A DNA stretch of 20,971 nucleotides from a virus (IMGVR_UViG_3300020197_003163:1-20971); one strand, 5' to 3'. Positions 13,433-20,971 are shown, counted from the first letter of the stretch. The notes: generated from the letters alone by a model not told the origin. Numbers and translations: made by a program.

Positions 13433-14466
13433 AAGAAAATATCCGCTCCCGTTCCATACGGGGAATTATGGGTAATTGGTTTTTGCGACCGCAAAACATA
13501 ACTGTGCAGAACTGCGGGGCCGAGAGAAACGAACATTTCGTTCCAATCCTTGAACCCGTTGGCGGGTCGCACATAAAGTAAATTGGTACCAGTAGCTATT
13601 TTGAGAGATAAAGAATTATAAATTTCTGTCATTCTCTTTGTGCCACTTTTACCGGCCTTATCACGGTCTAAGCACAAGACAATCTTGTACCTAGATAATA
13701 TAGTAACTTGTTTTTCACCTATGTTTTTCCCGCCACACGCCGCTGCGTTTAATTCAGATAAGAAAAGGCTTTTGGCGTTAAATTCGCCTTCGCATAGATA
13801 TAGGTAGAAATCTTCTGGTGGCCACGGGCCAGCCATGTAAATTACATCTTCTTTGCCCACACCAACTTCTTTGGGTGGACCCAAATAACGCAGTTTGGCC
13901 TTATCGCTGATGTGTCGCCCATTCCAATAAATCAATTTTCCAGTTTGATCGTAGTAAGGGATAATTATTCTGGCTTTGTACGGAGCTTCCGTGCAAACGT
14001 AATATCCGTCGATGGGGATGTGCCGTCCCTGCAAATATTCTTCCGCTTTTTTTCTCCACCAGTTATTGAGTGGCAAGTTGGATATAAGTAAACTACCACT
14101 TGGCAATTGCAGGTCGGGTTTTGGTGGTTCCGCTTTTATTCCGTCCTGTTCAGCAAAATATTCTTCGAGTCGGCGTTCGAGGTCCGAGATGGTACTTTGG
14201 CCGGTCAGAATAGATAAAGCTGTATCTCGGTCGCACTTTTCTACAAGTTGGACGAGTCTGACCAAACTGCCTTTTTTGTCGGTCTTAAAACAATGGAATA
14301 CACCGAGTTTTCTTTTCTTTTTGCCGCCAGACGGAGAACACCAAAGGTGAAAATTATCGTCATCAGGTTCAAAAACAGAGTTGATACGGATTTCTTTATT
14401 TTTGACGACAACCTCGCCAAATTTCCGCTCAGCCCATTCTTTGAATCTTTCAAAATTGATTGCCAT
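13429..14466 (-). CDS. DNA primase (CHC2-like finger plus Toprim)
   Basis: The 345-aa protein starts with a zinc-finger-like region: His40 and Cys43 in FHLWCSP, then GVFHCFKTDKKGS (His58, Cys59), which matches the second half of a CHC2 finger except that the last Cys is replaced. A core follows with ARIIIPYYDQTGKLIYW (165-181), then the Toprim motifs LCEGEFNA (224-231, Glu226) and VLCLDRDKAG (263-272, Asp267 and Asp269), and FKDWNEM (305-311). These residues bind the metals for RNA primer synthesis. No helicase domain is present, unlike T7 gp4, so it is a stand-alone primase of DnaG/T4 gp61 type. The last codons overlap the 123-aa gene, and it diverges from the Cas4-like nuclease with a 41-bp gap. 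Its own ribosome site is weak (AAGGT, distant). Confidence 0.82.
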   Translation of the reverse strand: MAINFERFKEWAERKFGEVVVKNKEIRINSVFEPDDDNFHLWCSPSGGKKKRKLGVFHCFKTDKKGSLVRLVQLVEKCDRDTALSILTGQSTISDLERRLEEYFAEQDGIKAEPPKPDLQLPSGSLLISNLPLNNWWRKKAEEYLQGRHIPIDGYYVCTEAPYKARIIIPYYDQTGKLIYWNGRHISDKAKLRYLGPPKEVGVGKEDVIYMAGPWPPEDFYLYLCEGEFNAKSLFLSELNAAACGGKNIGEKQVTILSRYKIVLCLDRDKAGKSGTKRMTEIYNSLSLKIATGTNLLYVRPANGFKDWNEMFVSLGPAVLHSYVLRSQKPITHNSPYGTGADIFL

Positions 14467-14507
14467 GACGACTTATTTACCTTAGAATAAATGAACCGGA
14501 GGAAATC

Positions 14508-15269
14508 ATGAATATAGAACACATTTCAGTTTCAAGAAAGCAAACTTTTGACGAGTGCCCTGCGAAATACAATTACAAATACCATCAGAAGATTGTAACA
14601 TTTGAACCTACCCCGGACTACCTCATTTATGGAAAAATAGTCCACAAAGTCGCAGAATATTATGTCAAGGAACAAGGCAAAAAAGATATTGCTCTGATTG
14701 CCAACGATGTTTTGGGCGGGAAGATTCTGCTGGAATTCAACAAGCCCTCGTCACCACTGCCCGATGCCTACAAAAACAAATTCCCCCAGCACTTGAAAAA
14801 TATCAAGGCGTTAAGTGACCGTATTGGTTACGATGGCGAATTGGAATACGAATTCGTTCACGATTTCGACCCGCCGAATAACTGTCTCGTAAAAGGCGTG
14901 ATCGACCGACTAATTATTCGGAACGGAAAATATTTCATTCTGGATTATAAAACCACAAAGAAAGGATTTTTCCGCAAGAACTCTAACACGATCCGAAAAG
15001 ATTTGCAATTGCGATCTTATGCTAGAGTTTTACAAAAATTATTCAACGTGAAGGCCGAGTATATACGGGCGGCTTTATATTATGTCGAGGGACCAGAACT
15101 TGTGCCCACGAAGTTTACGGAAGAGTCTTTAGAAACAGCGGAACAAGAACTAGTTGGCTCGTATAAAACAATAAAGGACATGCATCCAGATGAGGCCCAC
15201 GGCAGAGTGGGGGATCAATGTAGAAAATGCGAATGGCGAAAAATTTGTCCTTTTTATTCATTGACATGA
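14508..15269 (+). CDS. Cas4/RecB-like PD-(D/E)XK nuclease with Fe-S cysteines
   Basis: The 253-aa protein begins HISVSRKQTFDECPAKYNY, the typical opening of Cas4/AddB/RecB-type nucleases with Cys17. GKIVHKVAEYY holds His46. The catalytic core is KGVIDRLIIRNGKYFILDYKTT with Asp133, Asp146 and Lys148. QLRSYARVL (167-175) is the Q-x-x-x-Y motif. The C-terminus has Cys238, Cys241 and Cys247 (QCRKCEWRKIC). The four cysteines should hold a 4Fe-4S cluster. Such enzymes are single-strand exonucleases or endonucleases in recombination and end processing; many phages carry Cas4-like versions. No cas genes or CRISPR array lie nearby. GGAGG precedes the ATG with good spacing. It diverges from the primase gene, which supports a replication or recombination role. 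Confidence 0.85.
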   Translation: MNIEHISVSRKQTFDECPAKYNYKYHQKIVTFEPTPDYLIYGKIVHKVAEYYVKEQGKKDIALIANDVLGGKILLEFNKPSSPLPDAYKNKFPQHLKNIKALSDRIGYDGELEYEFVHDFDPPNNCLVKGVIDRLIIRNGKYFILDYKTTKKGFFRKNSNTIRKDLQLRSYARVLQKLFNVKAEYIRAALYYVEGPELVPTKFTEESLETAEQELVGSYKTIKDMHPDEAHGRVGDQCRKCEWRKICPFYSLT

Positions 15270-15280
15270 TCGATCATTGT

Positions 15281-16189
15281 TTAACGACCGGGTAAAAGAA
15301 TATATTCCTCTGAGTAAGTGCCTTGAGAGCCATTACGGTCAACAATAGGCAATTCTCTAGCGGCGGAACCACCCGGAGGAATATTCAGCAAAAAATTGTA
15401 GCCGTTTTTCGAGAATACTCTGTGAATAGCACTTAAAGGCGTAAAATATCCTTTGCCGGTGCCGCTATAACTTTCAGTGCCCCAGCATGTGGCGATGTAA
15501 TATTGATCGTCCATTAAACCGCCGCCAGAACGACCCGGACGAGGGCTGTTTCTGAAGGTAATTAAATCGTTATTTTGGATACCAATGATTTCAACATCAT
15601 AATGAGCCACTTCTCTTCCGCCGTCACAACCGCAAGAGTGTACACGTTGGCCGTTTTTATATTTGTAGTTTTTAGGGGCAATTGGAAAATAAGTTGGAAC
15701 CCAATCAGGCTGGAATGTGACTAAAGCTGAGTCGGCACCACTAACATTGCTGTAAAAGATTACTTTGGCGTTATAAACCTTGGTAGATTTGAGTTTTTTC
15801 TCGTTTTGATACCATATGACAATCTTACAAGTTAAATTACGAAGCTTGCCTTCTTCAGCCGACATTATTCCTTCATCCCATAAATGGCCGCAAGTTGCTA
15901 CATATGCTGTGTTAGAGGAAGAGTTGTAATAAACGATTGTGCCTGAGCCTGAAGCGTTAGATACTGAAATCTTGACAGAGGACGACAGCCACTTTCTATA
16001 AGCCTCTCCTCTTTGTTCAATAGGAGGTTCGCTTGACTTGTGTAAAGTCCGGCTTCCCTTAACAAGAGGCATATTATCGAATGAGTGAATACGCTCGATT
16101 GGCGGCGATAGGCGGTCTGGAGATTTATCTTGAACTCCCAAAAAACCCAGACATAGAATTAAGGACAGGGCTGGTAGAAATCTTTTCAC
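15281..16189 (-). CDS. Secreted trypsin-like serine protease
   Basis: The 302-aa protein has a signal peptide (MKRFLPALSLILCLGFLG), a linker of about 45 residues, then a chymotrypsin/HtrA-type domain. The triad is His102 in VATCGHLWD, Asp153 in SGADSALVTF and Ser221 in PGRSGGGLMD. SGSGTIVYY (80-88) is the first strand of the barrel. No PDZ domain is present. The start is the GTG at 16187-16189, preceded by AAAGGAG at 5-base spacing; the longer reading from ATG 16231 adds 14 residues in front of the signal and lacks a ribosome site. Export suggests a target in the periplasm, at the cell surface or in the virion. It converges on the Fe-S nuclease gene, with an ATGATCGATCAT palindrome at 15266-15277 between them. 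Confidence 0.85.
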   Translation of the reverse strand: MKRFLPALSLILCLGFLGVQDKSPDRLSPPIERIHSFDNMPLVKGSRTLHKSSEPPIEQRGEAYRKWLSSSVKISVSNASGSGTIVYYNSSSNTAYVATCGHLWDEGIMSAEEGKLRNLTCKIVIWYQNEKKLKSTKVYNAKVIFYSNVSGADSALVTFQPDWVPTYFPIAPKNYKYKNGQRVHSCGCDGGREVAHYDVEIIGIQNNDLITFRNSPRPGRSGGGLMDDQYYIATCWGTESYSGTGKGYFTPLSAIHRVFSKNGYNFLLNIPPGGSAARELPIVDRNGSQGTYSEEYILLPGR

Positions 16190-16229
16190 GACCACTCCTT
16201 TAATATATAATCTATATAGGTTCCATCCC

Positions 16230-16286
16230 ATGTTAACTCTTACAATTAGTCAAAATATATTTTCATGGTCCAATCTTTTGATATAA
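16230..16286 (+). pseudogene. Duplicated 5' fragment of the 133-aa gene
   Basis: ATG 16230 opens an 18-residue frame starting MLTLTISQNIF, nearly matching the MLTLTISHNIF start of the gene at 16306, then diverging to SWSNLLI and a TAA. It is a leftover of the direct duplication. Translation as a leader peptide is possible but unsupported. Confidence 0.5.
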
Positions 16287-16287
16287 A
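16260..16287 (+). promoter_or_regulatory. Candidate promoter before the 133-aa gene (second of a duplicated pair)
   Basis: TTTTCA (16260-16265) and TATAAA (16282-16287) are 16 bp apart. The upstream copy has the same arrangement, TTTTCA (16183-16188), 17 bp, TATAAT (16206-16211). A start about 7 bases after the -10 would leave a leader of only about 12 bases. The -35 elements are weak. Confidence 0.3.
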
Positions 16288-16305
16288 CTATATAGGTTCC
16301 ATCCC

Positions 16306-16707
16306 ATGTTAACTCTTACAATTAGTCACAATATTTTTCTAACCAGAGAAGAGAGATACAAAGTCACCAATGGTGAACCGATAGAAATTTTGGGAATATC
16401 AGTGCCGGTCTGGTTCTTTAAAGGAAATACCTCCGAGCCAGCGAAAGAGATATTCTGTAAATATATTGTTACCAACGATGGGAAAAATACGCCGATTATT
16501 GCCACCAAAACGGGCTTTCAGCTAAATTTGCCAAAAATAATAGATGGCCAAAATTCGGAGAAAAAACTTCTTGATGCAGATGACGGCGGGGCAGAATGCC
16601 TATTTTACAGAGAATTCAACAAGGTTCATAAGCCGATTTATTATGACATAATACATTACATTCAAATTGTGCCATATGAAATGATGCTTAAAACATTAGC
16701 CGCTTAA
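16306..16707 (+). CDS. Hypothetical 133-aa protein
   Basis: I recognise no family. The protein is mixed alpha/beta, with an N-terminal beta region (EPIEILGISVPVWFF) and a C-terminal YYDIIHYIQIVPYEMMLK helix/strand. It has no signal or membrane segment. Only a weak AGG lies about 9 bases before ATG 16306, inside the duplicated 5' block, so the start region is unusual. It diverges from the protease gene and converges on the 177-aa gene 9 bp downstream. Confidence 0.6.
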   Translation: MLTLTISHNIFLTREERYKVTNGEPIEILGISVPVWFFKGNTSEPAKEIFCKYIVTNDGKNTPIIATKTGFQLNLPKIIDGQNSEKKLLDADDGGAECLFYREFNKVHKPIYYDIIHYIQIVPYEMMLKTLAA

Positions 16708-16716
16708 TAACGAGAT

Positions 16717-17250
16717 TTATGGAAGTGGACAATCCCTCAAAGTCATAGCCATTTTAACATTGATAGCATCGCCGCTATCTAGGTAGGCTTCTTCGGATAG
16801 CGAAACACTTGATATTAAAACTCCATCGTTATTATTCTGAGTTGTCAAGAACAACGTCGATACTGGCCCCCAAGAACCACCGGCAGCACTAAAGGTCACA
16901 ATTGAACCAAGAGCTTTGCTGTATCCTTCATTGGCAGTAATATACCATCCGGTAGGTTGATCTGGCTTAGAACTTACGGCTTGTCTGAAATAACCATTTG
17001 AATTAGGTTCATCCAAAAGAGAAGTCATTGTATCAGAAATATCTAATGAGATTCTAGCATCCAATCCTAAGTAGTAAAATTGGGGAGGTATGCTTCCGTC
17101 GCCGGGGTTTCTGAAAAGCGCCTTTAAGAAATACGCTTCGCCTTCTGCATGGAGAGTATTGTAGAGGTTTTTCTTGGACCAAAGAACCTTACCATTGCGG
17201 ACTTGTTCTATTTCCAAAACCTTCATTATGCCATTCCAATCTTTACGCAT
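16717..17250 (-). CDS. Probable phage structural protein, unknown family (177 aa)
   Basis: The protein is beta-rich and Gly/Ser/Asn-rich, with segments such as FYYLGLDARISLDIS (58-72) and VTFSAAGGSWGPVSTLFLTT (118-137). It reads like a phage tail- or capsid-associated beta-sandwich, but I cannot name a family. The start is ATG 17250: AGGAG lies 6 bases before it, inside the 2H gene, and the start overlaps the end of that gene by 8 bp (ATGCGTAA). An internal ATG at 17226 is possible, since the domain-like sequence begins there. It is the last gene of the terminase-side minus-strand cluster. Confidence 0.6.
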   Translation of the reverse strand: MRKDWNGIMKVLEIEQVRNGKVLWSKKNLYNTLHAEGEAYFLKALFRNPGDGSIPPQFYYLGLDARISLDISDTMTSLLDEPNSNGYFRQAVSSKPDQPTGWYITANEGYSKALGSIVTFSAAGGSWGPVSTLFLTTQNNNDGVLISSVSLSEEAYLDSGDAINVKMAMTLRDCPLP

Positions 17251-17809
17251 TGCTTGCTCCTAATTTAATTTCGTGTTTCGTGCCATCTTTAGAAGAGAAT
17301 ATCAGGTTATTTATTTGGAATTTTTCACCATTAAATTCTTCAAGCCCTTTGTATGTTCCGCCTTTGTTTTTGTTTAAATAGGCTATTGTCACATGCGGGA
17401 TATATTTTGGGTATGTCTGGACAACATCTAAGTTCTTAGTTAAGATGGAATTGATGTAATGTAGATCGGGACTATCAACATCTATTTTCAAAACATCAAA
17501 TACGTCGTTAGAAAATAAAGACATTTTGCCAAGCCGCACTGTGAATGGTTTGATATTTTTCAACAAATCAACAACAATTGTTTTATATCTGTCTAAAATC
17601 CCGTAAAGTACGGTTATGTGAATGTTGTCTTCACGACCGAACGACGGCCTGTCTGGATTAGAAAACACATATTTCTCAGGTATGTTGTCATATCCCCAAG
17701 AAATAATTTCATCAGCAAGTCTATCTGGCACATTAAGTTGGACAGAAGAATAATCTCTCTTTATTTTGCCGCTTTCAACCAAAAAGTGCCTGAATATCTT
17801 CGTCTCCAT
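17243..17809 (-). CDS. 2H phosphoesterase (LigT/CPDase-like)
   Basis: The 188-aa protein has the two H-x-[TS] motifs that define the 2H superfamily: NIHITVLYG (His64, Thr66) and IPHVTIAYL (His139, Thr141), about 75 residues apart, each followed by a hydrophobic strand. The family opens cyclic phosphates or 2'-5'/3'-5' bonds in RNA or cyclic nucleotides; some phage members (Acb1) cleave the CBASS second messenger. Substrate here is unknown. ATG 17809 is preferred over ATG 17860 because the longer form adds 17 basic residues read from the preceding gene's coding sequence; neither has a strong ribosome site. It overlaps the 112-aa gene by 35 bp and the 177-aa gene by 8 bp. Confidence 0.82.
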   Translation of the reverse strand: METKIFRHFLVESGKIKRDYSSVQLNVPDRLADEIISWGYDNIPEKYVFSNPDRPSFGREDNIHITVLYGILDRYKTIVVDLLKNIKPFTVRLGKMSLFSNDVFDVLKIDVDSPDLHYINSILTKNLDVVQTYPKYIPHVTIAYLNKNKGGTYKGLEEFNGEKFQINNLIFSSKDGTKHEIKLGASNA

Positions 17810-18110
17810 CTTTAGGTTCTTTCTTTTTTCGGTATTCTTCGAGTCGCAACTTTTCGGCACCTATCATGGCATCCAATTGAGAAATTACTTTCTTGGCAAT
17901 CTCTGGATGCATCAATTCGTTATTGACCATGACCCAATTATTGCCGGTTGTTTGTTGTGCTTCTCGATTGGCACGTTTGGCTTCCACCGATTCAAGTTTG
18001 CTCAAAGCGGTTTTAAGGTGAAATCGCACGTCACTTAGGGCGAAATCGTTTGGTAAATTCTTTATAGCGTTGACCAGATATTCTTTGGATTCATTTGTGT
18101 TATTTTTCAT
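17775..18110 (-). CDS. Hypothetical 111-aa helical protein
   Basis: The protein is mostly helical and charged, with a central helix of Lys/Glu/Arg around residues 33-55 and an acidic-basic C-terminus (KKKEPKDGDEDIQALFG). I do not recognise a family. Two ATGs are adjacent (18113 and 18110); the second fits the TAGG ribosome site better. The start overlaps the stop of the 311-aa gene by about a dozen bases, and its 3' end overlaps the 2H gene, so the cluster is translationally coupled. Position after the terminase is compatible with a head or packaging accessory, but nothing in the sequence shows it. Confidence 0.6.
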   Translation of the reverse strand: MKNNTNESKEYLVNAIKNLPNDFALSDVRFHLKTALSKLESVEAKRANREAQQTTGNNWVMVNNELMHPEIAKKVISQLDAMIGAEKLRLEEYRKKKEPKDGDEDIQALFG

Positions 18111-19035
18111 CATTGCCTACCATTTCTAGCCAGCGGAATGGAACATCGTCCCCCAAAACTTCGTAGTTATTTGAGTTCTCAGCCAAATATTTTCTTTCCA
18201 TTTTAACTTTCCATAAATCTTCTTTTTCATCAGCTTCCGGTCTATTTTCGTAAAGAGTGATGTGGGCAGGGAAAGATACAGGTCGCCCTAGAGCTAAATC
18301 TTTTTTCATTTGTTCAAAAATAGCTCTCTTTTTCTTTGGTTGAAGAAAATACAACTTTACGAATTCCTTAAAGACCCCTTTATTCATTTTATTTTGCAAC
18401 CAAAGTAGCTTTTGAGATTCAATAACCTGCGATTCATTTATTTCCAAATTTTTAATCTCATGTCCAGTCGTGGTCTTTGCATAAACAAAATGGTTGTCGC
18501 CTACGCAGACTTTAAATTCGTCTGCTACCAGATCGCCGGAACCTTCAAATATTGGTTCCACGACAATATCCATGTGTCCCCAATCAGATAATCTGATTAT
18601 GGAATCTATGTTTTGCAACACAGCCTTGGCCTCAAATTCCGTCTCTTTCAGTTTAGATTCAATTATTGATTTGGCATCGTCTATCCCCAACTCTTTGTCA
18701 AAATAAAGGAAGGATTTCAATCTCGCCAAATAATTTTGTAATTCATTAATGCTTTTGGAAGTACGCTGTTTGGACCAATCATTGAACTCCAAGGATATTT
18801 TGCGAATTTTAGTGGTATTCCCAGTAGTAATAGAAACAAGAAATCTCTCCTTGTCTGGGTAATTGATTTCATGCAACAAGCGTTCAATTTTCGGAAGATT
18901 TAGAAAGTGTCTAGATAAGCCTCCAGTTTTTTGCAAAGAAAATACATGCTCAGACAACTTTTCTTTGTAATTATCCAGAGATAAACCCGGAGGCTTATAG
19001 CTAGTTTTCTTTTCTACGAAGTTCGCAAATGACAT
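18100..19035 (-). CDS. Hypothetical 311-aa protein next to terminase
   Basis: I cannot place this protein. The first 150 residues are helical and basic. Residues 152-205 form a beta-rich patch (WGHMDIVVEPIFEGSGDLVADEF and FKVCVGDNHFVYAKT). Residues 206-245 are a long basic helix, and a later segment has FPAHITLYENRP. One H-x-T alone does not make a 2H enzyme. AAGGA sits 5 bases before ATG 19035. It starts 40 bp after the terminase stop on the same strand and leads into three further coupled genes. Confidence 0.65.
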   Translation of the reverse strand: MSFANFVEKKTSYKPPGLSLDNYKEKLSEHVFSLQKTGGLSRHFLNLPKIERLLHEINYPDKERFLVSITTGNTTKIRKISLEFNDWSKQRTSKSINELQNYLARLKSFLYFDKELGIDDAKSIIESKLKETEFEAKAVLQNIDSIIRLSDWGHMDIVVEPIFEGSGDLVADEFKVCVGDNHFVYAKTTTGHEIKNLEINESQVIESQKLLWLQNKMNKGVFKEFVKLYFLQPKKKRAIFEQMKKDLALGRPVSFPAHITLYENRPEADEKEDLWKVKMERKYLAENSNNYEVLGDDVPFRWLEMVGNDEK

Positions 19036-19075
19036 TTCATTCCTTTTTTCTGAAAAGTAAAAATCAGATAGAGAT

Positions 19076-20971
19076 TCAATTAGTAAATGATTCTAAAATT
19101 TGACATAAGTTGTTTTCTAAAAACAAGATAGGAGGAATTATAGCCCATCCAAATTCTCTGAGCAATTTGTCTCCTCTTCTTCTTGTGTCAAAGACAACAC
19201 CCGGAAGTATTGTTTCTTTATCTACGCCAAGAAGGTCTACATCTTCATCTTCGGCAAGCAAATCCTCTGGCTTTCCTTCCAGCAATTCTCGCTTAATCTC
19301 TTCATATACTTGAGTTTTGACGCTCGACAAAATTTCTTTTGGAATTTCGGCCCCGATAGGTATATCTCGAAGCATAGAATCACGAACCAACAGGGCTATG
19401 CACATAGCCATGATGGAATCATCGTGTTTACCCTTTTGGGCTTGCGCCTTCTTTGTGATTGGATTGTATTCAAACGTACCTAATTCATTAGTAAATCGAA
19501 TGCTGTTGACTCGGATAGTTTCGTTGGTCAATCTATTTTGCAAGGATTCCAAGAAAATAGGTCTATTCGTTTGATTTATCTTAATGCCCGGCTTCGTTGA
19601 TTTGCCTTTCGTGTCTTCGTAATATAAATTTTCGTAGAACAACGTATGTTGTAAATTGCTCAGGACGGCACCGCCCGGACCCATATTTTCTACGGCCACA
19701 ATTGCATTATTGTAATAAACGCCAAGCTCATTCAAAATTTGGGCAAAAACGTGTGGCTCGACAGTATTTGAATAGAATTCGGCAACCTGTTCTAGCGTGG
19801 CAGTATCAATGATCTGGAATGCGCTATTGTCGTTATTTTCGCCCTGACCTTCGGCACAGTCCGCACCGATGACATACTCATGACCGTCAACGGGTTCCTT
19901 CCACATCCACAACGCACCCCGGTTGTCATCCTTTTCGATATGTGAAACAAAACCTGTTTTGTTGGCCCATTTTGGGAATAATTTACGGCTGGGATTGTTG
20001 TTGAGCGTTTGCTCCATAAGTTGACGAATAATCTTGGTCGAGAAATAAGTATCGCCTGTACCAAGGAACTCACGCAAAACTTCCTGCAAGAAGCCCTTTT
20101 CGCCAAGCTGGGCTTTTTGTTCCGCAACCCAATCGGTATTGTTGTAATCTGGGTGTTCCCAATAATCCAAATCAATGATGTGAAACCTATTGAGACTTTC
20201 TTTTGCTTCAACGTAAACTTGATGATACCAGTTGCCGATACCATTAACCGTGGAAATAAGCGTACAAGAACCACCAGTAGAAAGTACTGGCCACATAGCT
20301 TTCCAATGAGTTTCCATGTCTGGAATAAAGGCCGCTTCGTCAACGATCAAAAATGTAACGGCTTTACCACGGGCAGAAACCGGGGAGTGGAACTTAATTG
20401 CTGAACCAGTTTCGGTAAACATTTTCAAGTGGTCATTCCATTTACCAGCCTTTTTATCGGGTGCCAACCATGCCGGTAAGTGTTCCACGGCACGGTCAAT
20501 AATCATGCCAATATCCGTAGCTTCTTTATCAGCCTTGGAAAGCAACATGATCTGCTGGTCTAGCTGGAACAAACACCGCCATAGACCCCACAAAAGAGTT
20601 ACGGTGGTCAATCCACCTTGACGGAACTTGCTAATTATGTTAAATCTGTGGTTGTTGTAGTCATTGATAACTTTGTGCTGGTACTTGTACAAAATAAAAG
20701 GAATCAACCCCTTCATCGGGTGTAGAATCTTTACATATTTGTGGCAAAAGTACGCAAAGCTATTACAACACTTGATAATTTCTTTCTGGCGTCGTATCTC
20801 GTCATAAGTATCGGCATGTTCCTTCGGCTCGTCGGGGTCGATTTCCAATTGGTACTTGTCGAAAGAAAAATACTTTGGGTCATATTCACATTCGTAGTAT
20901 TCTTTGAGCGATTTATACTGACCTCGCCAAACAGAGTCCTCTTTGGACTTGGGAAAAATGGGTTCTCCCAT
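19076..20971 (-). CDS. Terminase large subunit (T4-like packaging ATPase/nuclease)
   Basis: The motor that cuts and pumps concatemeric DNA into the capsid. The 631 visible residues contain Walker A KFRQGGLTT (115-123), Walker B TFLIVDEAAF (206-215) with the catalytic Glu, and coupling motif ISTVNG (239-244). The RNase H-like nuclease follows with acidic residues Asp371 (VIGADCAEG), Glu428 (AIVAVENMG) and Asp517/Asp518 (KHDDSIMAM). The spacing is that of T4 gp17 and both enzymatic domains are complete. The ATG lies exactly at the window edge, so an earlier start is possible. Residues after about 540 form an acidic tail (LLAEDEDVDLLGVD) and a hydrophobic end beyond the nuclease. No small terminase subunit is recognisable in the window. 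Confidence 0.95.
   Translation of the reverse strand: MGEPIFPKSKEDSVWRGQYKSLKEYYECEYDPKYFSFDKYQLEIDPDEPKEHADTYDEIRRQKEIIKCCNSFAYFCHKYVKILHPMKGLIPFILYKYQHKVINDYNNHRFNIISKFRQGGLTTVTLLWGLWRCLFQLDQQIMLLSKADKEATDIGMIIDRAVEHLPAWLAPDKKAGKWNDHLKMFTETGSAIKFHSPVSARGKAVTFLIVDEAAFIPDMETHWKAMWPVLSTGGSCTLISTVNGIGNWYHQVYVEAKESLNRFHIIDLDYWEHPDYNNTDWVAEQKAQLGEKGFLQEVLREFLGTGDTYFSTKIIRQLMEQTLNNNPSRKLFPKWANKTGFVSHIEKDDNRGALWMWKEPVDGHEYVIGADCAEGQGENNDNSAFQIIDTATLEQVAEFYSNTVEPHVFAQILNELGVYYNNAIVAVENMGPGGAVLSNLQHTLFYENLYYEDTKGKSTKPGIKINQTNRPIFLESLQNRLTNETIRVNSIRFTNELGTFEYNPITKKAQAQKGKHDDSIMAMCIALLVRDSMLRDIPIGAEIPKEILSSVKTQVYEEIKRELLEGKPEDLLAEDEDVDLLGVDKETILPGVVFDTRRRGDKLLREFGWAIIPPILFLENNLCQILESFTN

Larger units (their letters stand above)
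16205..16334 (+). repeat. Direct duplication, 76 bp apart, of a promoter/start region
   Basis: 16212-16252 is identical to 16288-16328 (41 bp, CTATATAGGTTCC... through TTAGTCA), and similarity extends on both sides (16205-16258 with 16281-16334) with two mismatches. Each copy includes an ATG followed by codons for MLTLTIS. The second copy opens the 133-aa gene; the first gives an 18-codon frame (16230-16286) that stops at TAA. Confidence 0.92.

Noticed and set aside
14508-15269. CRISPR-Cas adaptation module marked by Cas4
   Set aside because: No cas1, cas2 or repeat-spacer array is in the window, and phage Cas4-like nucleases are common without them.
18100-19035. Second 2H phosphoesterase (AHITLYENRP segment)
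   Set aside because: Only one H-x-T motif is present; the other candidate is GHMDI, which does not fit.

Overview
The window reads as part of a large tailed-phage genome (dsDNA, Caudoviricetes-like) from an AT-rich, probably Gram-negative-infecting virus. The firmest anchor is a complete T4-type terminase large subunit (ATPase plus nuclease) on the minus strand at the right edge. Repeat-rich virion-type proteins, a stand-alone Toprim primase, a Cas4/RecB-like nuclease, an actin-like ATPase and dense, often overlapping genes on both strands agree with this. No ribosomal, tRNA or integrase genes are visible, so the host cannot be named. An integrated or host-chromosome origin cannot be formally excluded.

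Layout. 1-1065: 3' part of a repetitive fibre-like protein built from 11-12-residue units. 1075-2249: a DUF115/MAF-like gene and a small acidic protein. 2246-2759 (minus): two overlapping small genes. 2758-4214: a scarred stretch with a glycosyltransferase-like gene cut by an in-frame TAA, a well-insulated gene (promoter, 195-aa structural-type protein, strong terminator) and the truncated N-terminus of another Rossmann/glycosyltransferase-like gene. 4211-9994 (plus): an unknown protein, the actin-like ATPase, a tandem DUF5659-like protein, a 705-aa repeat protein and full-length glmS. 9995-12937 (minus): a likely operon, in transcription order TolQ/ExbB-like channel, ExbD-like protein with a YfaP-like domain, a two-TM protein with a Gly-Lys tract, and a class II fructose-1,6-bisphosphatase (glpX). 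13061-14466 (minus): a small protein and the primase. 14508-15269 (plus): the Fe-S nuclease. 15281-16189 (minus): a secreted trypsin-like protease. 16205-16334: a duplicated 5' region in front of a small gene. 16717-20971 (minus): terminase, two unknowns, a 2H phosphoesterase and a structural-type protein.

How the genes may work together. GlpX makes fructose-6-phosphate, which is the substrate of GlmS, so the two convergent, directly abutting genes could route host sugar phosphate into hexosamine (UDP-GlcNAc) synthesis. Together with the glycosyltransferase-like and DUF115-like genes this suggests glycan modification of virion or host surface. The most novel-looking element is the phage-encoded ExbB/ExbD-like stator pair with a third membrane partner, in the same operon as glpX. 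No gene-free stretch exceeds 300 bases.
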